Of a stretch of 64,000 nt of DNA, positions 37,008 to 45,602 are shown piece after piece (within the stretch, counting starts at the first letter, position 1; each line of letters begins with the position of its first letter). The notes below the pieces were generated by a model. It was not told the DNA's origin and ran no database searches. It saw nothing but the letters and a program-made list of their open reading frames with translations. This DNA comes from JBAMOY01 sp037071015 (lineage in GTDB: Bacteria; Bacillota_I; Bacilli_A; RF39; UBA660). A program made the translations under genes and the position numbers. Location: positions 1-64,000 of the forward strand of contig JBAMOY010000001.1 of assembly GCA_037071015.1 (NCBI GenBank). Reading direction: 5' to 3'.

Positions 37008-38657
37008 ATGCATATATTTTTTTTACGAAAAAATAAGTATAGTGATATATATCAAAAAGAGTTATCGCATTTTAAAAATAACTATATAACTCTAAGAGAT
37101 GCAACTAATATTAAGAAATTAAACATAAAATTTAGCTATTTTATATTTCAATTATTACAGTTAAACTTTAAAGAAGTAAAAGCTATTTTTATTCTTATGA
37201 ATATTCATTGGTATCGAAAGAAACATAATGATAACTATTATTTAAAAATGTTGCAACAATATCATTACTTATTTGATAATGTTTTAGGGTATCCCTTAGA
37301 TATTGAACAACGAAAAGCTGTCATAAATGATGAATGGAATACTTTAATATTAGCCGGAGCGGGAAGTGGCAAGACACTTACAATGATTGGCAAAGTTTTA
37401 TATTTATTAGCTAAGGGAATTGACCCCTGTCAAATATTAGTAATTTCTTTTACTAATGCTTCAGTTAATAGTTTTATTGATAAGATTAAATTATATGATA
37501 TTAAAATTGACGTTTTTACTTTTCATAAACTCGGCATCAGCATCATTAAAGATAAAGATGTTAAAGTAAGAATATCGCAAGATAAATTGCTTGAACAAAT
37601 TATATGTAAATATAATATCAATCTTAATGATCAAAAGTTAATAATGACCTTTATTCATTTATTTAAAAGTCAAAATTTATCTATGGAACAGTTCAAAGGA
37701 TATAAGTCAAAAACAAAAGCTAATAAACGGAACTTTGATTTAATTACAATAATTGAAAAAATATATCAAGAATATATTCTATATTTAAACCAAAAGGAAT
37801 TAATTGACTTTGACGATATGATTAATCTAGCTATTAAATTAGTGGATCATAAATCCTTTGTTATGAAGTATAAATATATTTTAGTTGATGAGTACCAGGA
37901 TACATCGTTAACTAAATTTAATTTGTTAAAAAAAATATTAAATTTAACTAACAGTAAGTTAGTAGCGGTCGGTGATGATTGGCAATCTATTTATCGTTTT
38001 ACTGGTTGTGACTTAGAAATATTTTTAGGCTTTAAAGATAATTTTCCAGATAGTAATATTGTTAGTATTAATAAAACTTATCGCAATAGTCAACAGCTTA
38101 TCGATATAGCTAAACAATTTATTATGAAAAATCCCCATCAGTTATATAAAAAATTAATTTCAGATAAAAAGATATCTTTTCCCGTAATTGTTTTTCTATA
38201 TAACGACTTTAATAAGTGTTTAAAAATAGTACTTGATAGATTATTAACTAATGATTTTAATCAAAATATTTTAATTCTAGGAAGAAATAATAATGATTTC
38301 AATTTAATTCAGAATAAAGAGTTTCAGGTTATTGACGAAAACTCTTTTATTTATAAAGAAAAAATGATTAAGTATATGACTGTTCATAAGTCTAAAGGGC
38401 TCGAAGCTGACAATGTTATTATTATTAATTTAGTGGATAAGGTTGATGGATTTCCTAGTAAAATTATGAATCATGAAATTTTATCGTTAATTTGTCCCAA
38501 TCAAGAGAAATATATTTTTGATGAAGAACGACGATTATTTTATGTTGCTTTAACTAGGACTAAAAACTATGTCTACTTACTTGCCCCTGCTAACAAAGTA
38601 TCATTATTTGTGCAGGAAATTATGGATTATAGCAATGTGCAAATAATTAAAGAATAA
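37008..38657 (+). CDS. UvrD/Rep-like superfamily 1 helicase
   Basis: A 549-residue SF1A helicase, shorter than UvrD/PcrA (about 700). Motifs in order: I AGAGSGKT (116-123), Ia ISFTNASV, II VDEYQDTS, III VGDDWQSIYRFTG, IV NKTYRNS, V TVHKSKGLEADNVII, VI RRLFYVALTRTK. The first ~95 residues are a unique region, and the 2B domain is reduced. It would unwind DNA with 3'-5' polarity by family precedent. The start at 37008 follows GGTG by 6 bases. It is probably a repair or recombination enzyme; a shorter homologue of HelD-type RNA-polymerase partners was considered less likely. Confidence 0.85.
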   Translation: MHIFFLRKNKYSDIYQKELSHFKNNYITLRDATNIKKLNIKFSYFIFQLLQLNFKEVKAIFILMNIHWYRKKHNDNYYLKMLQQYHYLFDNVLGYPLDIEQRKAVINDEWNTLILAGAGSGKTLTMIGKVLYLLAKGIDPCQILVISFTNASVNSFIDKIKLYDIKIDVFTFHKLGISIIKDKDVKVRISQDKLLEQIICKYNINLNDQKLIMTFIHLFKSQNLSMEQFKGYKSKTKANKRNFDLITIIEKIYQEYILYLNQKELIDFDDMINLAIKLVDHKSFVMKYKYILVDEYQDTSLTKFNLLKKILNLTNSKLVAVGDDWQSIYRFTGCDLEIFLGFKDNFPDSNIVSINKTYRNSQQLIDIAKQFIMKNPHQLYKKLISDKKISFPVIVFLYNDFNKCLKIVLDRLLTNDFNQNILILGRNNNDFNLIQNKEFQVIDENSFIYKEKMIKYMTVHKSKGLEADNVIIINLVDKVDGFPSKIMNHEILSLICPNQEKYIFDEERRLFYVALTRTKNYVYLLAPANKVSLFVQEIMDYSNVQIIKE

Positions 38658-38661
38658 AAAT

Positions 38662-38690
38662 TTGCCAAATTGTTACCTTTGTGATATAAT
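38662..38690 (+). promoter_or_regulatory. promoter of the HTH gene
   Basis: TTGCCA at 38662-38667, an ideal 17-base spacer, and TATAAT at 38685-38690. It overlaps an upstream ATG and so excludes that start. Confidence 0.7.
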
Positions 38691-38706
38691 TATCAAGGTG
38701 ATATTT

Positions 38707-39039
38707 ATGAAATATAACAAAAAAGATGCCGCTATGCTAATTCATCAAAAACTACAGGGTGACAGCTTCTTGACATATAAAGAAATAGCTGAAGTGACAG
38801 GTTATCATCCTAAATATATATTAAAATTAAAGAAAGAAATTATCAACGGTACTTTTAAAGTTGAACATGGGAACCGTAGTAAAGTTCCACACAATGCTAT
38901 GTCTAAACAAGAACAAGATAAGATTATAAATTTATACCGTCGTTCTAATGTTAGTATTCGAAAATTTTGTCGCTTTTATGGTCGCCGGAGTTACTCTTGT
39001 ATATATAAACTATTAGAAAAAAATGACTTAATCAAATAA
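38707..39039 (+). CDS. stand-alone HTH protein related to transposase N-termini
   Basis: A 110-residue protein made of helix-turn-helix units: YKEIAEVTGYHPKYILKLKKEI followed by a basic linker (HGNRSKVP) and a second helical unit (IINLYRRSNVSIRKFCRFYGRRSYSCIYKLL). This is the layout of the DNA-binding N-terminus of IS1202/ISNCY-like transposases, but no catalytic domain follows and the gene has its own promoter and terminator. It may be a domesticated regulator. Start at 38707 is set by AAGGTG and by the promoter position. Confidence 0.6.
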   Translation: MKYNKKDAAMLIHQKLQGDSFLTYKEIAEVTGYHPKYILKLKKEIINGTFKVEHGNRSKVPHNAMSKQEQDKIINLYRRSNVSIRKFCRFYGRRSYSCIYKLLEKNDLIK

Positions 39040-39051
39040 AGTCATTTTTTG
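39019..39051 (+). terminator. terminator after HTH gene
   Basis: AAATGACTT and AAGTCATTT pair around AATCAAATA, followed by a T run; it overlaps the end of the gene. Confidence 0.7.
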
Positions 39052-39101
39052 TTTATTCTAAACTTTTAAAACCTTAATATATTTTTATAGGAGGACAAAC
39101 T

Positions 39102-41738
39102 ATGAAAGATATATTAAGCGATAAAGTATTTGCGGGATTAAGCGATAAAGAAGTTATTGATAATCGCAAAAAATATGGCACTAATCAAATTTCTAAAGTA
39201 AAAAGCGAAGGTTTTTTCCAATTATTAATTGCATCTTTAGGAGACCCTATAATTCGAATTCTTTTAATTGCCTTAGGAATTAAATTAGTTTTCTTGATTA
39301 AAGATTTTGATTGGTATGAAACAGTGGGTATTGTAATAGCGATCTTTGTTGCCTCTTTCATTTCGACCATCTCAGAATATGGTAGTGAAAAGGCATTTGA
39401 AAAGCTACAAGAAGAATCTTCAAAAATAAAGTGCCGAGTTAAACGTAATGGTAAGGTTACTGAGATATCGATTGATGACATTGTTGTTAATGATATTGTC
39501 ATTCTAGAGTCTGGGGATAAAGTTCCAGCAGATGGTAAAATTATTAAGGGACGAGTAGGGGTAGATGAATCTTCGTTAAATGGGGAAACGAAAGAAGTTT
39601 ATAAGGATATATCGGGCAGTGAAGAAAATAAAATTCTTTATCGAGGTAGTGTCATTTGCTCTGGAACAGGTTTGATGTTGGTTGAAAGAATAGGTGATAA
39701 TAGCTTTTATGGTAAATTGGCTCAAGAAATACAAGAAAAACAACCTGATAGTCCTTTAAAAATTAGATTACGCAATTTAGCTAAAATTATTAGCCACATT
39801 GGATATGCCGGTGCTGTTTTGGTCTCATTTTCCTATTTGTTTTCAGTTGTCGTTATAAATAATAATTTCATATGGTCCAATATTATTGAAACACTAGCTA
39901 ACGGTCCTTTAATGCTAGGTCATATCTTATATGCGTTGACACTTAGTGTTACCATCATTGTTGTAGCTGTTCCAGAAGGATTGCCAATGATGATAACTTT
40001 AGTTCTATCATCAAATATGAAACGGATGTTGAAGAATAATGTTTTAGTTAGAAAAATGGTAGGAATTGAAACAGCTGGTAGTTTAAATATATTATTTACT
40101 GATAAAACAGGAACTTTAACAAAGGGTAAAATGGATGTTATTAAAGTTTTGAGTGGTGATTTAAAAGAATTTAGTAGTAATAGCGATATAAAGAAATATA
40201 AAAATTATTATGAACTTTTTCATAATAGTATCATTTATAATAATGCTAGTAGCTATGATGTTAATAAAAAACAAGTTATTGGAGGGAATATAACAGATAA
40301 AGCTTTACTAAAATTTTCTTTAGATGACTATATTAAGGAATTAAGTATAATAGATGAAAAACCATTTGATAGCCGTAATAAATATTCTAAAGTAACAGTA
40401 AGGCTAAAAAATGGTCAAAAACAGATTTTAATTAAAGGCGCCCCGGAAAAGATATTACCAAGTTGTCATTATTATTATGACATAAATGGTAATAAGAAGA
40501 ACCTATTATCAACTTTTAGTTTAAAAAAAAGATTGGGCGAGTATACAAAAAAAGGTATTCGCGTTTTAGTGTTAGCAATGGCTTCAAACGAGGAATCAGC
40601 GTTTAAAAATTTGATTTTAGTAGGTATGATTTTGATTAAAGATGAAGTAAGACCGGAAATAAAAAAAGGTCTAATAGAAGTTAATCAAGCAGGAATTCAA
40701 GTGGTTATGATAACGGGAGATAATCGTGAAACAGCAATGGCTATAGGAGAAGAAATTGGCTTAATTAAAGATAAAACTGATATCATTTTAACCTCTGATG
40801 AATTAAATAAGTTATCTGATGATGAATTAATGGCAATGTTGCCTAATTTGCGTATTGTTGCTAGAAGTTTACCACAGGATAAGAGTCGGTTGGTAACGAT
40901 TGCTCAATCTTTAAATAAAGTTGTTGGAATGACAGGTGACGGTGTTAATGATGCGCCAGCTTTAAAGAAAGCCGATGTCGGGTTTGCTATGGGATCTGGA
41001 ACAGAGGTAGCAAAAGAAGCGAGTGACATCGTTATTTTAGATAATAATTTTATTTCTATATCCAAGGCTATTCTATTTGGTCGAACTATTTTTAAAAGCA
41101 TTCGCAAATTTATTATCTTTCAATTAACTGTTAATTTATGTGCAGTTTCTTTATCGATAATTGGACCTTTTATTGGGGTAGATACACCAGTTACTGTTAT
41201 ACAAATGTTGTGGATAAATATGGTAATGGATACCTTGGCTGGTTTGGCATTTTCTTTTGAACCACCATTAAAAGAATATATGAAGGAAAAACCTAAACAA
41301 AAAGAAGAAAATATTATTAATAAATACATGTGGCATGAAATTATTTTTACTGGGATTTATTCGGCCATTTTATGTATCCTATTTTTGAAAGTTCCTTTTA
41401 TTAAAAATATGTTTCGCCCGGGAATTGACAATGAGTATTTAATGACTGCTTTCTTTGGTTTATTTATTTTCATGAGTATTTTTAATAGCTTTAATGCCCG
41501 TACGCATCGATTAAATTTATTAGCACATATCTTTAAAAATCCGGTTTTTATTATTACCATTATCTTTATTATTGTCGTTCAAATCTTTTTGATTTACTAT
41601 GGTGGTAGTCTCTTTAGAACCTCCGGTTTAACCTTTCATGAGTTTCAAATAATGTTACTATTAGCTATGTCGGTAATTCCAATTGATTGGCTTAGAAAAG
41701 TGTTCTTAAGAAAAAAAGGGATTATTGGAGGAGTTTAA
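39102..41738 (+). CDS. calcium-type P-type ATPase (PMCA/SERCA group)
   Basis: An 878-residue P2-type cation pump. The phosphorylated aspartate is D334 in FTDKTGTLTKGK. The ion-binding helix 4 has VAVPEGLPM. The actuator loop reads SSLNGETKEV, where canonical pumps have TGES. Nucleotide and hinge motifs are KGAPEKIL, MITGDNRETA and TGDGVNDAPALKKADVG. Ten transmembrane helices fit the family. The order and the PEGLP/NxxMD (MVMDT) features match plasma-membrane-type Ca2+ ATPases, so Ca2+ export is the likely function. Strong Shine-Dalgarno (GGAGG). Monocistronic, convergent with the pilin gene. Confidence 0.93.
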   Translation: MKDILSDKVFAGLSDKEVIDNRKKYGTNQISKVKSEGFFQLLIASLGDPIIRILLIALGIKLVFLIKDFDWYETVGIVIAIFVASFISTISEYGSEKAFEKLQEESSKIKCRVKRNGKVTEISIDDIVVNDIVILESGDKVPADGKIIKGRVGVDESSLNGETKEVYKDISGSEENKILYRGSVICSGTGLMLVERIGDNSFYGKLAQEIQEKQPDSPLKIRLRNLAKIISHIGYAGAVLVSFSYLFSVVVINNNFIWSNIIETLANGPLMLGHILYALTLSVTIIVVAVPEGLPMMITLVLSSNMKRMLKNNVLVRKMVGIETAGSLNILFTDKTGTLTKGKMDVIKVLSGDLKEFSSNSDIKKYKNYYELFHNSIIYNNASSYDVNKKQVIGGNITDKALLKFSLDDYIKELSIIDEKPFDSRNKYSKVTVRLKNGQKQILIKGAPEKILPSCHYYYDINGNKKNLLSTFSLKKRLGEYTKKGIRVLVLAMASNEESAFKNLILVGMILIKDEVRPEIKKGLIEVNQAGIQVVMITGDNRETAMAIGEEIGLIKDKTDIILTSDELNKLSDDELMAMLPNLRIVARSLPQDKSRLVTIAQSLNKVVGMTGDGVNDAPALKKADVGFAMGSGTEVAKEASDIVILDNNFISISKAILFGRTIFKSIRKFIIFQLTVNLCAVSLSIIGPFIGVDTPVTVIQMLWINMVMDTLAGLAFSFEPPLKEYMKEKPKQKEENIINKYMWHEIIFTGIYSAILCILFLKVPFIKNMFRPGIDNEYLMTAFFGLFIFMSIFNSFNARTHRLNLLAHIFKNPVFIITIIFIIVVQIFLIYYGGSLFRTSGLTFHEFQIMLLLAMSVIPIDWLRKVFLRKKGIIGGV

Positions 41739-41743
41739 AAAAA

Positions 41744-41759
41744 GCATTCATTTGAATGC
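41744..41759. terminator. terminator between P-ATPase and pseudopilin
   Basis: GCATTC-ATTT-GAATGC. On the - strand it is followed by seven T residues, so it mainly ends the pseudopilin transcript. Confidence 0.6.
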
Positions 41760-42134
41760 CTAATTTACATTGGTTGTAGTGCAATTTTTAAGATATTCAT
41801 ATTCGTATTGTTTATAGTTACTATTATAAGTTATCTCAATACAACCGGTTAATTTTTGTTCCGTTCTTGGATCAATAACATCGCCACTGGTTAAGTATCC
41901 ATCTTTTTGAATTCTATTGATGGACACAGTTGTTTTTTCTGTTGTATTTAATAAATTATCATTATCAAAACCCCATCTTTTAGCTGCGTTGACAATTGTC
42001 TGGACCTGATTTTTATATGCTTTATCTTTAGAACTATTTATTTGGTTATTGACAATTGGAATTGAAATAGCAGCCAACAAGCCCAATACAGTAATAACGG
42101 CTAATAATTCAACTAGTGTAAATCCCTTTTTCAT
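41760..42134 (-). CDS. orphan type IV pseudopilin (ComGC/PulG-like)
   Basis: A 124-residue prepilin. The N-terminus KKGFTLVELLAVITVLGLLAAISIP is a textbook type III signal: cleavage after G, then F1, with E5 in the hydrophobic helix. A soluble pilin head follows, with cysteines near the end (LTGCIEI and LKNCTT). Such proteins assemble into competence or secretion pseudopili and need a prepilin peptidase, an ATPase and a membrane platform. None of these is in this window, so the partners must lie elsewhere or the gene is an orphan. Confidence 0.85.
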   Translation of the reverse strand: MKKGFTLVELLAVITVLGLLAAISIPIVNNQINSSKDKAYKNQVQTIVNAAKRWGFDNDNLLNTTEKTTVSINRIQKDGYLTSGDVIDPRTEQKLTGCIEITYNSNYKQYEYEYLKNCTTTNVN

Positions 42135-42186
42135 ATTTCCCCTACCTTTACATTTTTATTATAATTGGATGTAACTTTAAAGTCAA

Positions 42187-42215
42187 TTGATAAGTAACCT
42201 ATGTTATAATATAAT
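42187..42215 (+). promoter_or_regulatory. promoter of the dehydrogenase gene
   Basis: TTGATA at 42187-42192, a 17-base spacer and TATAAT at 42210-42215, 21 bases before the ATG with AGGAGG between. Confidence 0.65.
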
Positions 42216-42235
42216 TGTAAAATAAAGGAGGAAAT

Positions 42236-43297
42236 ATGAAAGATTTAGAAAATGTAAAAGTTGTTCAAATTGGTTGCGGTAAGATGAGTGTTTACACGAT
42301 GCGTTATGTTATAGAAAATCATGGACAGGTTGTTGGAGGATTTGATATTAATCCAGATATTATTGGTAAAGATATTGGTGATATTATGGAGACAGATAAG
42401 ACAGGCGTTATCGTTCAAAATCTTAATGAGGCCGAAACTCGCTTGAAAGAGTTAAATCCAGATATCGCTATTGTTACAACTATGAGTTTAATGAGTGATG
42501 TTGGTGATGTGTTAAAACTATGTGCTAGTCTAGGCATTAATGCTATTACTACTTGTGAAGAAGCTTTTTATCCATTTAACTCTTATCCAAGTTTAACGCA
42601 AGAAATAGATACTTTAGCCAAAAATAATAATTGTACAATTACAGGCAGTGGATATCAAGACGCGTTCTGGGGTAATTTGATTTCTACTTTAGCTGGAGCT
42701 ACTCATAAAATTACTAAAATAAAAGGAAGTTCTAGTTATAATGTTGAAGATTATGGGATTGCTCTAGCTAAAGCACATGGTGCTGGACTAACCTTAGATG
42801 AATTCGAAAATCAAATAGCATCGGTTGATAATATTTCTTCAGCTGAACGTCAAGTTTTAATTGACAAAGGTGAATTTTTACCTAGTTATATGTGGAATGT
42901 TAATGGTTGGCTATGCGATAAACTTGGACTAACCGTAGTTAGCCAATCTCAAAAGTGTGTGCCACAAACATATGATAAAGATATCGCTTCAACGACATTA
43001 GGTATGACTGTAAAAGCAGGAATGGCAACAGGCATGAGTGCAGTTGTTACTACGCAAACTAAGGAAGGAATTGTTATTGAAACGGAATGTATTGGTAAAG
43101 TTTATTCTGATGAAGATTGTGATCGTAATGATTGGACTGTTGAAGGAGAGCCAAATACCAATTTAGTTATAACAAGACCAGCTACAGTAGAACTAACTTG
43201 TGCTAGTATTGTTAATCGTATCCCTGATGTTTTAAATGCTCAGCCAGGGTATGTTCCAACTTCACGAATGGGTGAAATGAAATATATTATAAAATAA
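42236..43297 (+). CDS. 2,4-diaminopentanoate dehydrogenase-like oxidoreductase
   Basis: A 353-residue NAD(P)-dependent enzyme. The N-terminal Rossmann fold shows VVQIGCGKMSVYTM (GxGxM variant) and VVGGFDINP. The following region with TTCEEAFYPFNSYP and TITGSGYQDAFWGNLI matches the dihydrodipicolinate-reductase-like family that includes 2,4-diaminopentanoate dehydrogenase of ornithine fermentation. No other ornithine-degradation genes lie nearby, so the substrate is uncertain. It has its own promoter and terminator. Confidence 0.72.
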   Translation: MKDLENVKVVQIGCGKMSVYTMRYVIENHGQVVGGFDINPDIIGKDIGDIMETDKTGVIVQNLNEAETRLKELNPDIAIVTTMSLMSDVGDVLKLCASLGINAITTCEEAFYPFNSYPSLTQEIDTLAKNNNCTITGSGYQDAFWGNLISTLAGATHKITKIKGSSSYNVEDYGIALAKAHGAGLTLDEFENQIASVDNISSAERQVLIDKGEFLPSYMWNVNGWLCDKLGLTVVSQSQKCVPQTYDKDIASTTLGMTVKAGMATGMSAVVTTQTKEGIVIETECIGKVYSDEDCDRNDWTVEGEPNTNLVITRPATVELTCASIVNRIPDVLNAQPGYVPTSRMGEMKYIIK

Positions 43298-43326
43298 AAG
43301 GTTATACTTGCGTATAACTTTTTTTA
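43298..43326 (+). terminator. terminator after the dehydrogenase
   Basis: AAAGGTTATAC pairs with GTATAACTTT around TTGC and is followed by T residues. Confidence 0.75.
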
Positions 43327-43387
43327 CTACCAATTATTTATAAAATATGATATATTATTTATATAATGTTATAGGTGGTAAATATTT

Positions 43388-43570
43388 ATGAAAAATATAG
43401 ATAAAAAAAGCCAGAGACAATTGATTATAGGTATTTTTGTCATTGCTGCGCTAATTATAGTTAGTATTGTTTTATATAATGAAACCAGTTTATTATTGAC
43501 AGGAATAGCTATTATATTATTTGCAATTTTATTTAAAATATTTTTTGTCAATCGCATTGATAAAAAATAA
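43388..43570 (+). CDS. small two-helix membrane protein (60 residues)
   Basis: A short protein with a basic N-terminus (KNIDKKSQRQ), two transmembrane helices (LIIGIFVIAALIIVSIVLY and SLLLTGIAIILFAILFKIFF) and a basic tail. AGGTGGT precedes the start at a suitable distance. It ends 35 bases before the P-ATPase-like gene and may be co-expressed with it. Function unknown. Confidence 0.6.
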   Translation: MKNIDKKSQRQLIIGIFVIAALIIVSIVLYNETSLLLTGIAIILFAILFKIFFVNRIDKK

Positions 43571-43605
43571 TCAATATTTATATTTTACTAGACAGGAGAA
43601 TCTAA

Positions 43606-45519
43606 ATGAAAGAAAAGTTAATTTTAGTAGTAAAATTAATCGAGAAGTATATTTCACTTTTGTGGAACAATTTAAATTTTCGTCTTTCATTTTTCAGTCT
43701 TGTATGTGCTCTGTTGGGGTTGTTAGCCCATAAGCTAACTATTTTATCGCTAAGCCTTTATATATTAGGATATATATTATTGTTTTTTAAAATTCTTATT
43801 AAAGTTATTAAAAGAAAACAGTATAGGGAAATGTTTTTGCAAAATGTACTTGTTTTGTTTATAACGTTGCTAACTTTTATATTAGGATATTGCTTAGAAG
43901 CAATAATCGTTCTTAATTTTTTTTATTTGAGTGAAATTTTAATGAAACATCTTAGTAGTAGATTAAATGTTGTTTTTAATTCTAAAAAAATTTTGACTAA
44001 TTTAGTTATAGATAATAAAACGAGAAAGATAGCCGCTAAAAACATCAAAACTAATGATATAATTATTGTTAAACAAGGTGAAATCATCCCTGTGAGCGGA
44101 GTTATAATCGATGGACGTTCACTGATTGACTCCTATCATATAACAGGGAGACATGATAAATGTTTTGTAACTGTTTATGATCACGTTAGAAGCGGTTGGT
44201 TTAATATCGATGGCATTTTAAAAATTCAAGTAACCGAAGATTTTAATCATTCAGCTCTATTTCAAATTAATCGTCTATTAAAAAGTGATGAAAATTATAA
44301 AACACCCATTGAAGTAATAGGTATAAAATTAGATCTTTATTATCCACTTGTTTTAAGTTTAATATCTTTGATCACGTTTTTTATTTTTGGTGTATTATTG
44401 AAACAAGATGCAAAAACTTGGCTTTATCGACTTTTTGTTTGTCTCTTAGTTATTCAACCTGGCTGTTTTTTAAGAATTGTCAATTTAACCTACTATAGTA
44501 TATTTCAAAAATTAATTAAAAAAGGAATATTTATAAAAAGTAAGCAACAGTTAAAAGACATCGATGAGATCGACACCATTATTTTCGACGCACCGGGAAC
44601 TTTAACTAAAAATAATTATAATATAGTTAAAATTGTACCTAATAAAGATGTTGAACAGAAAGATTTACTTGAAATGCTTTGTTATGGTGTTTGTTATTCA
44701 TCATTTACGGTATATCGTGATATTTTGCGAGATACACCAATTAAAATTAACAAGATTTTATTATCCAACTATCAAGAACAGGATGATAAAAATATTAAAG
44801 TAATCTTAAATAATCGCGAATTAATAATTGGTCAAAGTTCTTATTTGATAGAAAATAGTTACCGAGTAAAAAAAATTAAAGACAAACGTGATATTATTCA
44901 TGTTGGTTATGATCATGAGTATCTAGGTTATATTATTATTGGTGATCAAATTAATAATGATAGTAAAGTTTCTATTGAAACTTTAACTAAGAAAGATGTT
45001 GATAATATCGTATTATTGTCCTCAAATGAGCGTAGCAGTATGAAAGATTTAGCTGAACAGTTAGCAATTACTGATTACCAATCGTCTATGTCATTAGAAA
45101 AAAAGAAGGAATATGTAAAGCGATTAAAAGATAGTTTTCAAGTCAAAGGTAAGATAGCCTATGTAACAACGAGGAATAATATTGATGATGAATTGACACC
45201 GGCTGATTTAAACTTTGTCTTTGAAGATAGTCATCAAAACTTATCTTTGGAGGATAGGCGCGAGATAAACATAACTAATGATAGCCCTATGACTATTGCA
45301 AATGGAATAGTTATTGTTAAAAAGATGAAAATGATCTTAATAGTACATTTTGCCATGTGGTTTTTATTGCCAATTTTATTATTTGTGCTAGGGTTATTTG
45401 GTATTGCTAGGTTATGGCATGTTATGCTTGTGAATATACTTTTAAACGTATTCTTAATTACGATCAATTTATTCTATTTAAAAGAACAAAATTTGGTATA
45501 CAAAAAGAAGAACGTATGA
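43606..45519 (+). CDS. degenerate P1B-type ATPase homologue
   Basis: A 637-residue membrane protein with the overall layout of heavy-metal (CadA/ZntA-like) P-type ATPases: N-terminal helices, actuator domain (VKQGEIIPVSGVIIDGRSLIDSYHITGRHDK), membrane pair, then a HAD-type P-domain and two final helices. Nearly every catalytic motif is altered. The TGES loop reads ITGRHDK. The metal-binding CPC of helix 6 reads QPGC. DKTGTLT reads DAPGTLT (D328 kept, Lys lost). TGD reads SSNERSS. GDGxNDAP reads TTRNNIDDELTPADL. Length, membrane pattern and reading frame are intact, so the fold is being maintained without normal pump chemistry. It could be a regulator or a partner of another transporter. Confidence 0.72.
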   Translation: MKEKLILVVKLIEKYISLLWNNLNFRLSFFSLVCALLGLLAHKLTILSLSLYILGYILLFFKILIKVIKRKQYREMFLQNVLVLFITLLTFILGYCLEAIIVLNFFYLSEILMKHLSSRLNVVFNSKKILTNLVIDNKTRKIAAKNIKTNDIIIVKQGEIIPVSGVIIDGRSLIDSYHITGRHDKCFVTVYDHVRSGWFNIDGILKIQVTEDFNHSALFQINRLLKSDENYKTPIEVIGIKLDLYYPLVLSLISLITFFIFGVLLKQDAKTWLYRLFVCLLVIQPGCFLRIVNLTYYSIFQKLIKKGIFIKSKQQLKDIDEIDTIIFDAPGTLTKNNYNIVKIVPNKDVEQKDLLEMLCYGVCYSSFTVYRDILRDTPIKINKILLSNYQEQDDKNIKVILNNRELIIGQSSYLIENSYRVKKIKDKRDIIHVGYDHEYLGYIIIGDQINNDSKVSIETLTKKDVDNIVLLSSNERSSMKDLAEQLAITDYQSSMSLEKKKEYVKRLKDSFQVKGKIAYVTTRNNIDDELTPADLNFVFEDSHQNLSLEDRREINITNDSPMTIANGIVIVKKMKMILIVHFAMWFLLPILLFVLGLFGIARLWHVMLVNILLNVFLITINLFYLKEQNLVYKKKNV

Positions 45520-45539
45520 TATAATTTATATAGTGAGGT

Positions 45540-45585
45540 GAGATAAGAACATCATATTAATTTGTGATTCTTATCTCTCTTTTTT
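45540..45585 (+). terminator. hairpin with T-run in the prs leader
   Basis: GAGATAAGAA and TTCTTATCTC form a perfect 10-bp stem with an 18-base loop, followed by CTTTTTT. A TATAAT lies just upstream at 45520-45525. It may be the terminator of the ATPase-like gene, or an attenuator in the prs leader if that -10 is functional. Confidence 0.6.
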
Positions 45586-45602
45586 GTTACAGGGGAGGTA
45601 TT

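Noticed and set aside
45540..45600. PRPP/ykkC-type riboswitch upstream of prs
   Set aside because: The leader is too short and lacks the ykkC core; it is a plain hairpin with a T-run.
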